The notes beneath the pieces are model-generated. The model did no database searches. It worked only from the letters and a program-made list of their open reading frames with translations, and was not told where the DNA came from. 64,000 bases of DNA from Anniella stebbinsi (lineage: Eukaryota > Chordata > Lepidosauria > Squamata > Anniellidae): assembly GCA_029215795.1 (NCBI GenBank), contig JARDYH010000002.1, forward strand, positions 59,125,001 through 59,189,000, given 5' to 3'. The position numbers were made by a program, and so were the translations under genes. Shown one piece after another: positions 43,493 to 55,982 of the stretch (the first letter of the stretch is position 1; every line of letters starts with the position of its first letter).

Positions 43493-45419
43493 CATGGAAA
43501 TTAGTCCCACAGCTAAGAAAGTGAATAACATTAAAGCTACATTATCTTTAAAATCTGCTGTGTTACTATGAAAAATGCATATTGATAAAAAGCAATGGAG
43601 TCATCAATGGAATGTGTAAATATTTGAATTTGTGTTAGAGAATCTGACATTTCCAAATTAGCTTTGCTATTTATAAATAAAGTTCCTAACACTCTCAGTA
43701 TATCAATGAAGACAGTTGGAATTATTATAATGAGTCTTCCAAATGCCTTAAATCTCAGGTGGTCAACCTATGGTTTATATAGGTGGAATGTGGGCTGAAT
43801 CCATCAGAAAATTCTATCTTCATATGCAACACACATGTATTTACCAGCCTACAGTTCTCTCACACACACTCTCGCTCTCTAAGAGTTACGATAAAATATA
43901 TCACAGCCAACACTGTATTCTGACAAAATATTCAAAGTGTAATATGTGTGTGTGTTCCTGTTTTTAGCAGATGGCAGTGGGCTGATGAATGAATAATTTC
44001 TGTAATATGGTTGTTGGTTTGCTTGCTTTTCATATCCCTAAGAGTATCAGCTCAGTTTGAGGGCAGCTTACCCGTTTGTTTTCTTGCTGATCCAAAAGTA
44101 AAATTAAGCATATTGGAGACACAACTCTACAATATTAGCAGGTTGATTGGATCCCATCATTTCATCCATATTATGCCTTCTCCAAGGACTTGGAAGATAG
44201 TGATATGAACAAGTGAGCAGGTTGCAGCAGGAAGGATGGGCTCATGTCATGTATCACATCCTTTCATTTAAAAAATGGATCTCTGTTTCCATTTTTAGAG
44301 TCACTATTCTACAATTCCTAATGGAAACAACTGTGATGGAAGAATAGGGTCATTTCTATATGATTAATGCCTCATTAATCCTACAGAGTTTTTTTTATAG
44401 GAACAGAAACTGGATCAGAATGAATCCTTTGGGATATACCTTGAATCCAGGCTTCTCATTGGGTAAAGCACAGGATTAAATAAAAAATCCAGAGGTCAAT
44501 TAGTCATGAATGAATAATCCCCCAATTTAGGAATTCATGTAGAAACCATTGTCTATATTTTCATAGTGAGGTAACTTGCTTCTTCTACAGGGGTGACCCA
44601 CAGCAGCTAGCAGATGAGACTCTGAAATGTAAGTTGCCGATATTTTCAACACCTACTTTGTTATCAGTTAGGGAGGAACCCTGGTGTCCACTGAAGTTAC
44701 AATACAGAGGAAGCCCTTCGTAAAGATGTCCTCCAGTGATGATGAAGGGACTATAAACGTGAGCCCACAAATATACTTGACTTCTCACAATCCCCTTTAT
44801 TTTGGTTATCGTTGTCCTGGGACTGATGGTTATGTGGCGAAGCTATGGGTTCCAACATGTGGATGTCAGGGTTGTGACTCACTGCCTTGTGGACTAACCC
44901 TGACTCACATCATCAGGATTGTGAAATGTCCTGCTAACCTTATGAATAATCTGACGCTGACACTAAATTATGACAAAGGCTGGGGAACAAGGGATGTACT
45001 TGCATGGTAAGCTAGCCAAGCAGTAGATGCAAATGTCTGCTACATATTAAGGAACTACTTCCAAAAATAGATAACAGATTAATAATAATAATAATAAAAA
45101 ATACTGTTACTAGAGGTCAGTTTTTGTTGATTGTATATGTATGTTTGTATATGTATAACATCGGTCTGTTGAAAAAAATTGCTGATGCTAATTATTCAGA
45201 TATATCCTGGTGTTTATTTCCAGATTATGTTCTCTCTGAACAAACTATGGCTGAAGCATATTCTCTTTTCCAATGGATGGCTCATAACTGTTCTCATTAA
45301 TTATTTACTACTAATTCATATTTGATTATTTAGTAATGAATATCAACTATTTGTTTATAAAAGAGAAAATGTGCTGTGTGCTCACATATGTCAAGAGTTT
45401 AATTGGAAATAATGGTAAT

Positions 45420-45461
45420 AATGGTTTGATTACCATTGGAAATAATGGTAATCAAACCATT
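45420..45461. repeat. Perfect 18-bp hairpin, 6-bp loop
   Basis: AATGGTTTGATTACCATT, loop GGAAAT, then AATGGTAATCAAACCATT. The flanks are related by an adjacent GGAAATAATGGTAAT direct repeat, so it probably arose by local inverted duplication. Confidence 0.85.
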
Positions 45462-45550
45462 TTTCAAAATCAACTGGGATTCCTCAATGATACTTTCCCC
45501 TCAAAATAGATCAAGAAGCAAAGTGAAGATTGTGGTGGCTTTTCCACTGT

Positions 45551-45590
45551 AAAAACAAACAAACAAACAAACAAACAAAAACTTCACACA
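45551..45590. repeat. (AAAC)n microsatellite
   Basis: About eight AAAC units with minor edges. Confidence 0.85.
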
Positions 45591-45792
45591 AAACTCTCAT
45601 CAGAGAACTAACTGCCCTTACCACCAATCAAACAGTTTTCCAGGGAGATTCCTTGGCAGCAATATCAACAAGGTCAGTGTGATTTATTGATAAATGTGGA
45701 AAACATTGGGGCTAATGCTTGGCATTTACGCCATCAGGTCCTATGAGGTCCCCAAGTGCCTTATTTTTCATACAGAAGAGTCACTACAGACC

Positions 45793-46140
45793 AGGCTCCC
45801 CTCTACAAGATTTCGCTTTGACGCCTGGTGGCCCAATTATGCGCATTTACGGATAAGCGCATTTACTCCTAATACCTATTCACGAGAGGCAGTGAAGTGC
45901 ATTACGGGTTGTATGAAACACGCTTTAAAGTTGTTTACATGCAAAGGATCGCATGTTTACATGGCTATAAGGCGCTTTAACTCCCGCAGCAAATTTTAAG
46001 TCGCTATTTAACGCGCATTCAATAATGCGAACAATCGGAGATACAAAGCGCCTCAACCCCCAATTTGCGCTCTGCTCTTGTAGAGGTAAAATCTGTAATG
46101 CGCCTTGAAAGAGCTTTAAATCGCTCTTGTAGAGGCACCC
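45793..46140. mobile_element. CpG-rich MITE family, copy A
   Basis: Begins CCCCTCTACAAGATTTCGCT and ends AATCGCTCTTGTAGAGGCACC, so the tips are inverted (CCTCTACAAGA). A second inward CTCTTGTAGAGG lies about 60 bp before the right end. The body holds many GCGC and GCGCATT words (GCGCATTTAC, AACGCGCATTC). Copies B (47,128) and C (55,983) share the same order. No target-site duplication is clear. Confidence 0.7.
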
Positions 46141-47127
46141 TAGTTCAGAAGTAGAGATATTCAGGAAGAAAGCAACTCCTAACTGCAGTCTTGACTAAAG
46201 ATGTATCTTTAGGACATAGCTGATGAATCATCAAGGCACTAGTTGCACTTACTCTTTTAGAGAAGAAACCAAAATCTGGTATGAAGGCATTTTAGAGCCA
46301 TGGGAGATCAAGGTCCTACACCCTATAAAGAGAAGATGGCATAGACCAGATTATTTGTACCAATCTTCCATGATCAGAGTAGGGAGTCCTAAGGCTGCCT
46401 TACAGCTCAACGACTTCATCATGCTGGCACGTCATATTACCACCCACCCTTTCAGCCATAGCAAGGGAAGAAGAGGAAGTATTTGGTGGATGAAGTGTAG
46501 TGAGTAGAAAAGAAAGAAGTGAAACTGCTAGGAGGATGAGAGGTGTTGATAGGTTAGACTGAAGGGTTCAGGGAAGATGAACCCTTGTTTTCCTGCTTGT
46601 TTGAGCAGTAGTAAACTGGGAGAGGAGCAAAACAGTTGAAATGAAATCTCTATTTGCTGGAGCTATTTGTCAGGATTTCCTTTGACCATAGTTCATGCAA
46701 CTGCTTGGATTGTTCAACATTTAATCCTCCATCAGTGTACAGGACCTATTAGCCATAATTTTACCAAGAGTGGGTTGTGTCATATTCTTGTGATTTAGGT
46801 GCTCAGGCGTGGGCAGCCTTTGGAAGCGTACATGACTTCTCTGGAGCTTTGTTAGAACAAAGATTTATCATACTTACACAAAGTGAAGCAGTAGTTGCTG
46901 CCAGATTACACAATTCTAGTAGATAAGATCCAGAGGAATCTTGGGATGTGCACATGAAAGGTTCCAGGGACCAGTTCACAGCACCAAATTGATGGGATGA
47001 CAATGTAGGTTGAGTGGAACTGTACACAGTGGAGCAACTATATGACTATTTTGTGATGACCATGATTGCCTCTCACCCCATGTCTACTATGTCACAATGA
47101 AGCTGGGAGTGTCAGTTGAGGGTATCA

Positions 47128-47475
47128 CAGTGCCAATTCGGTTTGATGCCTGGTTGTCCGATTATGCGCATCTTCTTGCAATCGCTTTTACGGCAAATCA
47201 CTATACGTGGGAGGCGGTTAAGCGCATAACTGGCTGCCTTACCAGTTGTATGAAACGCGCTTTAGAGGTGTTTAATACGGAGAATCGCTTGTTTACATGG
47301 TCATAAGGCGCTTTATCTGCCGTGGTAAATTAAAACTCGCTATTTAACACACATCAATAATGCGCATAATCGGACAGAAAAAGCGCCTCAACCCCCGATT
47401 TGCGCTCCGCTCTTGTAGAGGTCAAATTTTTAATGCACCTTGAAAGAGCTTTAAATTGCTCTTGTAGAGGCACCT
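47128..47475. mobile_element. CpG-rich MITE family, copy B
   Basis: TTCGGTTTGATGCCTGGTTG to GCTCTTGTAGAGGCACC. The left CCTCTACAAG tip is missing or mutated. Frame 47,097-47,306 yields a peptide similar to one from copy A, reflecting shared sequence rather than a gene. Confidence 0.65.
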
Positions 47476-47852
47476 TTAGACACTGACCCACAGTGACTGA
47501 TGAAGACCATAGTCAACTTTTGGTGTGAAGGTCTAAGTTGAGGGGAATGTCCACCCAACTATGAAGCTGTGGATCAAGAATTTAATATAGTCCAGAACTG
47601 TGTGCTCAGATGTCAGAACAAGTCAAGAACCAAGACATTATATTTAAAAGGAAATCAAACACTAGGGGGTGTGGGGAGTGTATATAAGGGACTTAAACAG
47701 TACGCAAGGTCCACAAATCAAAAGAAAGAAAAGAAACAAGAGTAAGTTTTGAGAAAGAGGCAGAACCAATAGGACAGAAAGCAAGTGTGTGTGTGGGGGG
47801 GAGAAATATTGATACACAATTGGAGAAGGAAACAGAATATAAGGATATGAAG

Positions 47853-47858
47853 CATTTA
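47853..47858 (-). promoter_or_regulatory. Possible polyadenylation signal (ATTAAA)
   Basis: TTTAAT on the plus strand reads ATTAAA on the minus strand, about 450 bp past the stop of the terminal exon at 48,312. Weak evidence; other signals may be used. Confidence 0.25.
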
Positions 47859-48311
47859 ATGTCTGCAGCACAGACATTAGACACGATAGCCTTGAGCATC
47901 TTCAATGTGTTTCTCTTGACCTTGCACAGAACTCCTGATTGTGCTAAGTAAGAAGGGTGAAATGTAATCCAGCAACACAAGATCCAGAAATTGATCACTA
48001 CAGGAAATACTTTCCCATCAACTTTGTATTTTAAGAAAAGAAATTCAATTTTGGAGCAGACTACACATTACATACAAATGAGTATCATGAAGCCCAATGT
48101 TGTTGTTTTAAATGAAAACCACTAGCAGCTCCATGAGGCTGCAATTCTCAGTAGAAGAGCAGTGGGATGGGAAAGGGTGCATAACCCTTTCCCCATCCAC
48201 CATTTTCCCACTCAAAATTACTTCTAAACTGCTCCCCCTCCCCCACAGGGTTTCTGACACTGAATGTTGGCCTTTGATAGACACTTTTGCCTGAAAGTTG
48301 TAGTCAGTCTC

Positions 48312-48557
48312 TTAGAGGGCTGGTGTCCAGGTTTGTGATAGCTGTGGTGTTGACAGCTGGGTGCTGCTGCTTGCCTCTGTCAGTTCATCTTCATGCTTAA
48401 AAGGAAGCTCATATGGTTTTGTTGTCTTGTGCAGCTTGTCTAAGCGCCATTTCATTATTTGCCTGAAGCGCTCCTCTTCCAGTTTTGCTTTTTCTTGAAG
48501 CTCTAGCTCCAGAAGTTTTTCATCAAGCTTAAACCTGATCTCCAGTTCTTTCCCCCA
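48312..48557 (-). CDS. Terminal coding exon of an unrecognised spliced gene
   Basis: On the minus strand a polypyrimidine (TC)n tract and CAATAG acceptor precede TGG GGG AAA at 48,557. The frame runs 81 codons to TAA at 48,312-48,314. The peptide starts WGKELEIRFKLDEKLLELEL, continues QEKAKLEEERFRQIMKWRLD, and ends STPQLSQTWTPAL. It is highly charged with heptad-like Leu spacing, suggesting a coiled coil up to about residue 45, then a Ser/Thr-rich tail. The acceptor is phase 0 and joins exactly to the exon at 54,216-54,309. I do not recognise the protein. It is real by splice phase, codon quality and composition, rather than by homology. The intron's acceptor lies beside an expanded GA/TC microsatellite. 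Confidence 0.75.
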   Translation of the reverse strand, partial: WGKELEIRFKLDEKLLELELQEKAKLEEERFRQIMKWRLDKLHKTTKPYELPFKHEDELTEASSSTQLSTPQLSQTWTPAL

Positions 48558-48561
48558 CTAT

Positions 48562-48562
<1 letters not shown>

Positions 48563-48597
<35 letters not shown>
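48563..48597. repeat. (GA)n microsatellite at a splice acceptor
   Basis: About 16 uninterrupted AG units. On the minus strand it forms the polypyrimidine tract directly upstream of the terminal exon. Confidence 0.95.
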
Positions 48598-51500
48598 AAA
48601 GATATTTTATTAGAGATTTTTGTATATGTAAAAACATAACACTTCAGGTTAATGGCTTAACAGAAAATGCAGATAATAAAAACAGGGACTTGGGTAGTGG
48701 ACATCACCAGGACTAGCGATGGATCATGGAACTTTAATAGTGGGAGTGAGCAATGTACACTATACAGAGTGTATAAATTCCCTAAGGTGTTATTGGGAAG
48801 CCTGCAGGTTGGGAAGCCTGCAAGTTAGGTTGGTTCATGGCAAAGCACATCTCTAGCACATTGCAGAATTAAGTGATAATGTGTGTGTCAAATGTTTGAA
48901 GAGCAGATATAAGAACAACACATGGTTCTTACATGATTACATTTTCAAATATAATCTCCCCCCCCCCCTTTCTCTCTCTCTCACACACACACACGGAATC
49001 TGTGCAGCTACCAGCACCAGGGCTCTTGGCCATCCAGGTAGCTGGAAGACTCAATTGACACAAAAGAATTGTCATGCTTTCCAATGTGCTAGGATCTATT
49101 ATCTGAGAGTGAAATGCCAAAAGACACCAGGTCAAAAGGCACACAGCTTGTGTGCTATCAGCATCACAAAAGAAACACAACACATCCACCAGCTGTGACC
49201 TGGCAAGCACCATGTGCATACAAATTGCAGGCAAGTCTTATTAATTTTATGCACATTAAAAATGTGTATGTCATCTGCTGCCCTCCAGCACATGATGCAT
49301 TTCCAAAGTGGCCTTCAATGCTAAACCTATTCCTGTTCAACATTTTATCATTTTCCAACCCAAGCTCACAGTTTATCCATGAGATCAGCACACGAAAGTG
49401 TGTGTGTGTGTGTATGTGTGTGTGTGTGTGTTCAATAAAGTGCCCTCTTTACAAAGAACACAATTTCCTATACAAATATTGTGCAGGAAACACTAAAAGT
49501 GTTAAGGGCTGCAGTCAAGGAGAACTTCATATTCTTGTTTTGAACCTCAATAAGAACATCATTACTGTATTAATGGAGGCCCTGAAGGTAGGGACTTATG
49601 TGAAAGAGCTGCAGCTCTGAGTAAAACAGCAATAAAATGTATTGTTTATCAAGGAAGAAGTGCAGCTTAGGTTTAAAGAAGAGGAGAAAGGGTTTGGAAA
49701 TAATAGCCACATAAAAAGAGGTGATAAGGCTTTGAAACACAGGGGATTTCAAATACTGAGAAAACTGTGTTTTGGAGGTGATTAATTTTATGGGATGCCC
49801 CCAATTATATTATGGACTGGCTAAACTTAAATAATAAAATGGTGCCCTTTTAACAAAGCATTATCAGCAAACTAGTAGCTTGTGGGCATTTCCCCCACCC
49901 CCATGGTTACCATTATTATCAGCTGACAGAACTGCCTTAAGTTATAAAATATATTTCAGTGCACTTAGTATTTTTGCTGCCTCCAGAGGCAGAAGTCAAT
50001 GGTGAATTAACTCTAAAAGCTTGTTTAATGTATCAGAAGCAGTATATTCCTTTCCTTTCATTCTACAAAGTGGCTTAAGAATAGCAGATATTTAAACACT
50101 TTTTGTATGAAAGAGAGAGAATGCTCTGGACAGTTATATGAAAGATGGTAAGACTGAGTCTCTAACCCCCAAGTGTTTTTGAAACATCTCCAAGTTGTGT
50201 GTGACTGTTGGCATTAATAAGAATGTTGACAGAAATTTCCAGTATTTATCTCCACCATAACATTGTGTGGTAGGTGAGTGACTTGCCCTAGACATACCAG
50301 TTAGCTGGCTTCAAAACTGAGTGGGAATTTGAACATTTTTTTTATTTTTCATAACAAATCTACCTCTTTTCTCCATTGTAACATGCTAGTCCCAGAAGAT
50401 TAGTGTCAGAAAGAGAAACTGCTTAACATGCTATTTTTTAAAGAATCAACACTGCCTTCCACTCCATTGCTTCTAGCAAGGCCAGATTAAAATTTCAAAA
50501 GAGAAAGAAACAGTGGAAGTATTCAATACTGTGAACCAGAGAGACTCAGTGGGGGTGGTTTAAAGGTGGCTATTACGGTCTCTAGAGCAGTGATTTCAGA
50601 CATGCCCCTTAGAATAAGCAGCACCAGAAAATCCTAATTGCTCCAAGTTGAAAGAAGAAATTGCCTTAAGGCTTGGGATAAAGCTACAAGTGTAATGGTC
50701 AAAAATAATTTGTAATTGATGAATAAGTATCTGCTTGGTGTAGACCAAAAACTGGAATCACAGGGAGCAGGAAGAGAGAGACAACAACTGTGACTATGAT
50801 CTAGTGGTAAATTCTGAGGTGGGACTGTACCATGCTGGGCAAGTAATACCATCTTTGAATGCTCCTGCACATAACCCCACCACCACCAATCCATACACAG
50901 TTTTGGAAAACACAACAACTGTGAAGAAAGGTTCTAACTCAAAACCACACCCTGTGTGCTATTTTTTATTATTTATTTATTTATTTATTTAACTTACAGA
51001 GAGGATTTTTTTATTAGTCCTACACTGAAAATTTCTTCCACAGTTTTTTTAACTATTCAATTTGATCATTCAATTTGACAGAAAATTACTTGCTTTCAAA
51101 AAAGAAATTCAAAGGAGACATTTTGGAGAAATTCATGGGTTGGGATCAGGTTTCTCATGCTTTAGTTCACTCAGGAGTTGGCTGAGACATGCACGTGAGT
51201 GCCTGCCTTTCATTGAACAATCATCACTTTGGCAGCCTGTAGTCTCCTTCGCTTCCCACATTTCAATTAAAGCCCAAGGGAAGACATCATGAGGTAATTC
51301 CTCCCTTCAGGCTTTTTCAGATCAGGAAATGTGGGCAGCCTAGGAGGCTGCAGAGCAATGGAGAAATGTCTAATAGAAACAAAACACACACACAGCACTC
51401 TTGGCTGCCTTGCAGTTCTTAGGTAAGCTCAAAAACACTACAAAAATAAATTATAAAAATACCCTAAACCTGAGGCAGAACAATGGAAGCCTCTTTCATG

Positions 51501-54215
51501 TTGGAAGCAAACTTTCAGGAAACTCAAGGACAGATTTTGGTACAGCACTAGGTGCACCTCTTTCCTAGAGCTAGACCCAACACTGCCTCACACCTGCATT
51601 TTGGAAGATGCAGAACGAGGGCCAGCCTGCCAATACATAACTTCACCCCCCAAAACAAAACCTTTGGGCGGGGAGGAGAAAGAAACTGCTACAACCCCTG
51701 CCTATGGTGAGATCCACCTGTGCGAAAATGTTGGAGGATTTCTCCTGCCCTTGGAGAAATTTAGTGAAATTGTTACCCAAATTTCTTTGCTCACAAATGG
51801 TGGAAAATTTCAAGAGGTGCACAGCTCTAATTTTTACACAAGCGAGCACTGCCTGCATTACTGAGAGAAATGAGAGAGCAAGGCCCACTCCATTGGTTTG
51901 GGAGAGACCAACTGCCATTTGGCTCCATCCATCTCAGAACTGTTCTCCCTCAGAGGCCATTCCACCTGGTCATTATAACATTTATGTAACTGTATGGAGA
52001 AATGGTGTCTGAATTAGCTTGTTTTCCCTTTGTGTCTTTTTTAAAAAAATGTTGTGGTGTGATGGTAAAGGAAAACAGTGTCGGTTCCAGGTTTTTGAGG
52101 GTCCTTGGGTAAGATATCTTCGATGGGCCTCCTCCCTCAGTGAGTCTCACTTCTCATCCCCATTATCACCAGCTGCTATTGCTCCTCCTCTTCTTTTTCA
52201 TTATTGCTACCACTAGCTTGCTTGTCAGGCAGAGAGCCAGTGAACAAGTAGCCAGTGGTGGTGGGTTCTTCCTTCCCACCACCACCATGGTCTGGGGCAG
52301 AACAAGAGGCAGGTGAAAAAGCAGGTTGCAATGATGAATAGGAGGAGCAACTCCAGAGGACTCTTGTCAGTGGGCCCTCAGCAGATGCCCAATCATGTCT
52401 ACACTTTATGCCAGCCCTGGAGGAGGAGAATGATTCTTCCACAAGTGGTACAGTCAATTCCACTACTTCATTATGCTGCATGTTTAAAAAGGCCTGTGTG
52501 TCTATCTAAATGCAGACCAAACCCAAAAAACAGGAATGCAATCCTACATTCACTTACCAGGGAGTAAGCTGACCTTTGAGCAGACATGAGTAAGATTGCA
52601 CTGCAAGCGTGTTTAAGGCAGTATAAAACCAGTGTCATTTCCCATGGTGCACACTCATTTCCTTCAGCCCACTGTTCTCACATCAAACATTTGTGGGTTT
52701 TGAAAAAATGCCAATATGTGTGAACCTTGTTATTAAATGAGTGGGATGTATTGCATTTACTACAGAATGATATCATATTACTTTCTACTACCTGAAAAAA
52801 AAATGTCTTCTGTCATATTGGAATACCAGGCTTTGTAAATGAAATTCTGGGCCAACCTTCATGGAACCCATAGTGGCTAAAATTATTCAGTTATCTAATA
52901 CTTGTGTGTGATTGTTCTGACATAAAGCTGAAATGAAAGTTTGCAAGATTTCAAAATCCTATGAAATTGATGCTGAAATCTGACCTCAATTTGATATTTT
53001 TATTTTCAAATTGAAATTTGATGGCAAAATTCAAATATTTTGATTGGTTGCATGAATAAATGTAGTTAATATAACATTTTCTAAATTCTGTTGCAAATCA
53101 CTTATCAGATACTGTCATATTCTGATTGTTAAATAGTGACTGCTATATGTCACATGCTTTCAACTGATGATGGCTATTCCGTGTCAGCTGTCAGACAGTG
53201 TGAAATGTTGAACTCTACAGCAAAATCTTTGGCTATCAAATGATGGTGATGAATATTTATCTGGAGAATATCCAAACATATCCAGAGAACATTCGCTGTT
53301 AAAATTTGAAGAGAACATTTTAAATTTGTTTTAGTTTTAAGTGGAAAAGTGCAGGAGGCTATGATTCACAAATCGCTTAACTAATTGTGTGAAAATAATT
53401 TTAATAGAATTGGCTTAATAAATCTGAGAGGTGGTTTATGCACAAACACAGCAGGTTACTTTATTCGTTCTAGAAGTCTAATGCTAGGCTTTTTAGCAAG
53501 TTGTGTAAAGGGAACATGTTAGTTATTGTGTGAACAGGTAACATGTTTATATTTTTTCACTCACTGAAAAATGCAAAATCTAGTAGTGCTGCCTTAATAC
53601 TGTGAACTGGGTATTTTTTCATTAGTTCGATAAACTAGTCTTCTGCCTCAGCATCAGAAATTAGGAGTCCCTCTTGCATACAAAGACCACATTCAAACTT
53701 TAAATTGACCAATGGGCTGCCTTTAAGAAGGCAAGTATGCATTCAGGCAGCCATTTCAGGGAGGAGCCTTCGAGAGCTGGAAGAGGGCTAGTTCTTGTTA
53801 TTTTAATTTCTTGTTATGAACTACCTTCAAGACTTTGTATCCCATCTTCAACTAGACAGGTCAGCGAAGCTCTGCTCACCTGTTCCTTTCCAGTTGGCAC
53901 CCTTCCAGTTGCTTTAGGAAGGACTAGCTTCCCATTGCACCTGCAGGGGTCCCACCTGTGCATGGGCTTAAAAGACGTCACTATTTAAAATATGCTTAAA
54001 AGACGTCACTATTTCACCTGCATATCAGGTCTTTATCAGATGGAGTCATGCCTTGGTTAGAGTACTAGTGAAAAATAACAAAAGTTATTTATTTCCCATA
54101 ACTCAGAAAGGCAATTAAGGGGCTGATGGGGTCTGTTAGCTGATATCGGCAAATTGTGGGTTTGTAATACACAACATTGCATTCACACAGTTTTCACATT
54201 AATGTCTACTCTTAC
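48598..54215. other. Intron of the minus-strand gene
   Basis: About 5.66 kb from acceptor to donor. It holds a C-homopolymer at about 48,958-48,968, (TC)n/(AC)n at 48,970-48,995 and (GT)n at 49,399-49,431. A CORE-SINE-like relic lies near 50,265-50,335 (TGAGTGACTTGCCCTAGACA), TTTA runs at 50,965-50,990, and a GCAATCCT-family fragment at 52,535-52,600. No further exon could be supported. The 168-codon frame at 49,114-49,620 contains the (GT)n tract and is not a credible gene. Confidence 0.5.
53966..54014. promoter_or_regulatory. Duplicated CRE-like word
   Basis: GCTTAAAAGACGTCACTATT occurs at 53,966 and 53,994, a 28-bp direct repeat. GACGTCA resembles a CREB/ATF site. About 200 bp from a coding exon, inside an intron. 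Function is speculative. Confidence 0.25.
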
Positions 54216-54309
54216 CTGAGTATCAATGATTCTCCTTAGCTCCATATCTGTGCGGGTAAAGTAATCTGGATATGGATATTTTGGAATCCCAGCTTGCAAA
54301 ATTTCTTCC
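54216..54309 (-). CDS. Penultimate coding exon of the unrecognised gene
   Basis: Minus strand: TTCTTTATTAAAG acceptor, then G GAA GAA ATT at 54,309, 31 codons, and GATACTCAG with a GTAAGAG donor at 54,216. The peptide starts EEILQAGIPKYPYPDYFTRT and ends ELRRIIDTQ. The exon is 94 nt: one leading base (phase 2 on the upstream side) and a phase-0 donor that fits the terminal exon exactly. The strong donor consensus and matching phase support a real exon. Function unknown. The upstream exon should end with two bases of a codon. Confidence 0.75.
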
Positions 54310-54849
54310 CTTTAATAAAGAAAAAAGAGATTTATTATTTGACCTTTAAATAGAAGTCAAGTCTCCCAATGACTTGATGAATCCCTGCATCTGGTTAGGT
54401 ACAGGTGCATTTACAGAAGGTCAGTATTTCCACATCTAAGCATAAGCTTCATAAAGTTGTCTTTCAGAGGAGGAAAAAGATTTAAATCTTCATTAGATTT
54501 CCTTAGTCATTTTTATTGGGTAGGCTCAGTTTTTTAAAAAGCAGTTTTAGGCTATTATTTGCATATTTATTTCTACAGTTATTCCTGGCTCTGTAATTAC
54601 TCTGAGTTCAGGTTATAATTATAATCATAAAGATCATTAGATGCTACATCTTTGAGACCAAAATATATCTTATGTGCACTGTCAAAGTATTTCAGGGGCT
54701 TCCCTGCCACCTTTAATCATGCTGAGGGTGTTTAATTTTCAAAAGGTAAAGAAGAAAAATGCCTAAATAATATCACTTAAACATTAAAACATAAAAAGTA
54801 AAGAGGATAATCAGCAAAATTAACCAACATGCAGGATAAAAGCCTGCCC
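54310..54849. other. Probable intron sequence
   Basis: AT-rich, no nameable repeat or exon seen. Confidence 0.4.
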
Positions 54850-55080
54850 TAGCAATAAGGTTTATGAGTAGTTGCAAAATGCTGTCCTATGGCAGGAAAT
54901 TCCAGAAAGTGGGTGCCACAACTGAGAAAGCCCTCTCACATGTTCCTGCCAATCATGCTTCAGATGGGAGCAGGACATGCAATAGGACAACCCCAATGTA
55001 AAGGCAGAATCGTATAGGAGACAGCGCTTCAGGTATCCTAGTTCCTGCTGGTTAGGGCTCCAAAGGTACGTCTTGTACAA
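54850..55080 (-). mobile_element. LINE fragment (CR1-type C-terminal region), minus strand
   Basis: On the minus strand the words translate to ERAFSVVAPTFWNFLP-like sequence near 54,885-54,940. This matches the AFSVVAPRLWN tail motif of CR1/L2-group LINEs. Interrupted by stops. Confidence 0.6.
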
Positions 55081-55982
55081 CCATAGGGCCACATGCACAG
55101 ATTATTTGTTTATCTTACACCCACAACCCTTGGGAAAAGCAAATCAATTTGATCATGTCCACTGTAAAGATTTAGTCACTTTACAGTATCGTTTATTTAT
55201 TGAACTTGTACCCCACTTTGCCCCTCTCTACAAGGGTCCCATTTATGGATTGGATCTAAAGTTCTCCATTGCACCTTAAAATCTGCTCTACAGGATTGGG
55301 GGTTGACCCCCCCATTGAAACAAAGTGAGAAAGTGCTGGAGAAGGGGAAATGGATAAATATTGCTCCCCCTTCTTCTGTCTCTGCGAGCATCCAGTTAGT
55401 GGATCAGGGGCCTCCATTGGATCTGACTTATGAAAGTTGCTCTTCCATTCATGGAATATCAGGGTCAGTATCCATCCCCCTGACAGCAAGATTATAATGA
55501 TGATGTTGCTGTGGTTATAGCTGCTTGCTCACTGTTTCAAAAAGAAATCTGAATGGATATTTTTTTTCTACTTCCTTATTTTCTTCAACATTCAAATAAA
55601 AGTTTTCTAGCAGAAAGATGAGTATTAAAATTCATCCTACCACTGACTGTCATATATGCCTTCTGAACTTGCCAACTCCCCCCCCCTTTTTTTTTACTAC
55701 GGGGTTGGTTAAATTCCTTTCAGCCTTAGTTCATATCAGTTCCCTCTAAATTTTGTGCAGGATTGTTTCAACAGGCAAAACCACCTGAATTGCTTAGTTT
55801 TTTCGTTGGCATTGATTTTGTAGCACCTGAAGTGCAATTGGTAGTTTGCTAAGTGTGCGCACAAAATAGCTTCACATTAATTTAAGATGAGCCTGGCAAG
55901 CAAGGACTGATCCAGCGCATTGTGACCCACGAGTGGAAAGAGGAGAGAATTGCAGTATTTCCAGTGGAGCAGAAAACAGACA

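Larger units (their letters stand above)
43493..45792. other. Unannotated sequence
   Basis: No exon or nameable mobile element is supported. Contains a perfect 18-bp hairpin at 45,420-45,461 and an (AAAC)n run at 45,551-45,590 (separate entries). The 108-codon frame at 44,684-45,010 has no recognised domain. Confidence 0.35.

Noticed and set aside
44684..45010. 108-codon plus-strand ORF
   Set aside because: No recognisable domain and no splice or repeat context supports coding. Also open in part on the opposite strand.
45793..47472. Duplicated host exons (copies A and B give similar peptides)
   Set aside because: Similarity extends over the full ~350 bp including non-coding ends, and copy C shows the matching peptide in another frame. 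This fits a MITE, not a gene.
49114..49620. 168-codon plus-strand ORF
   Set aside because: It contains a (GT)n microsatellite translated as CVCVCV and lies in the intron of the opposite-strand gene. No domain was recognised.
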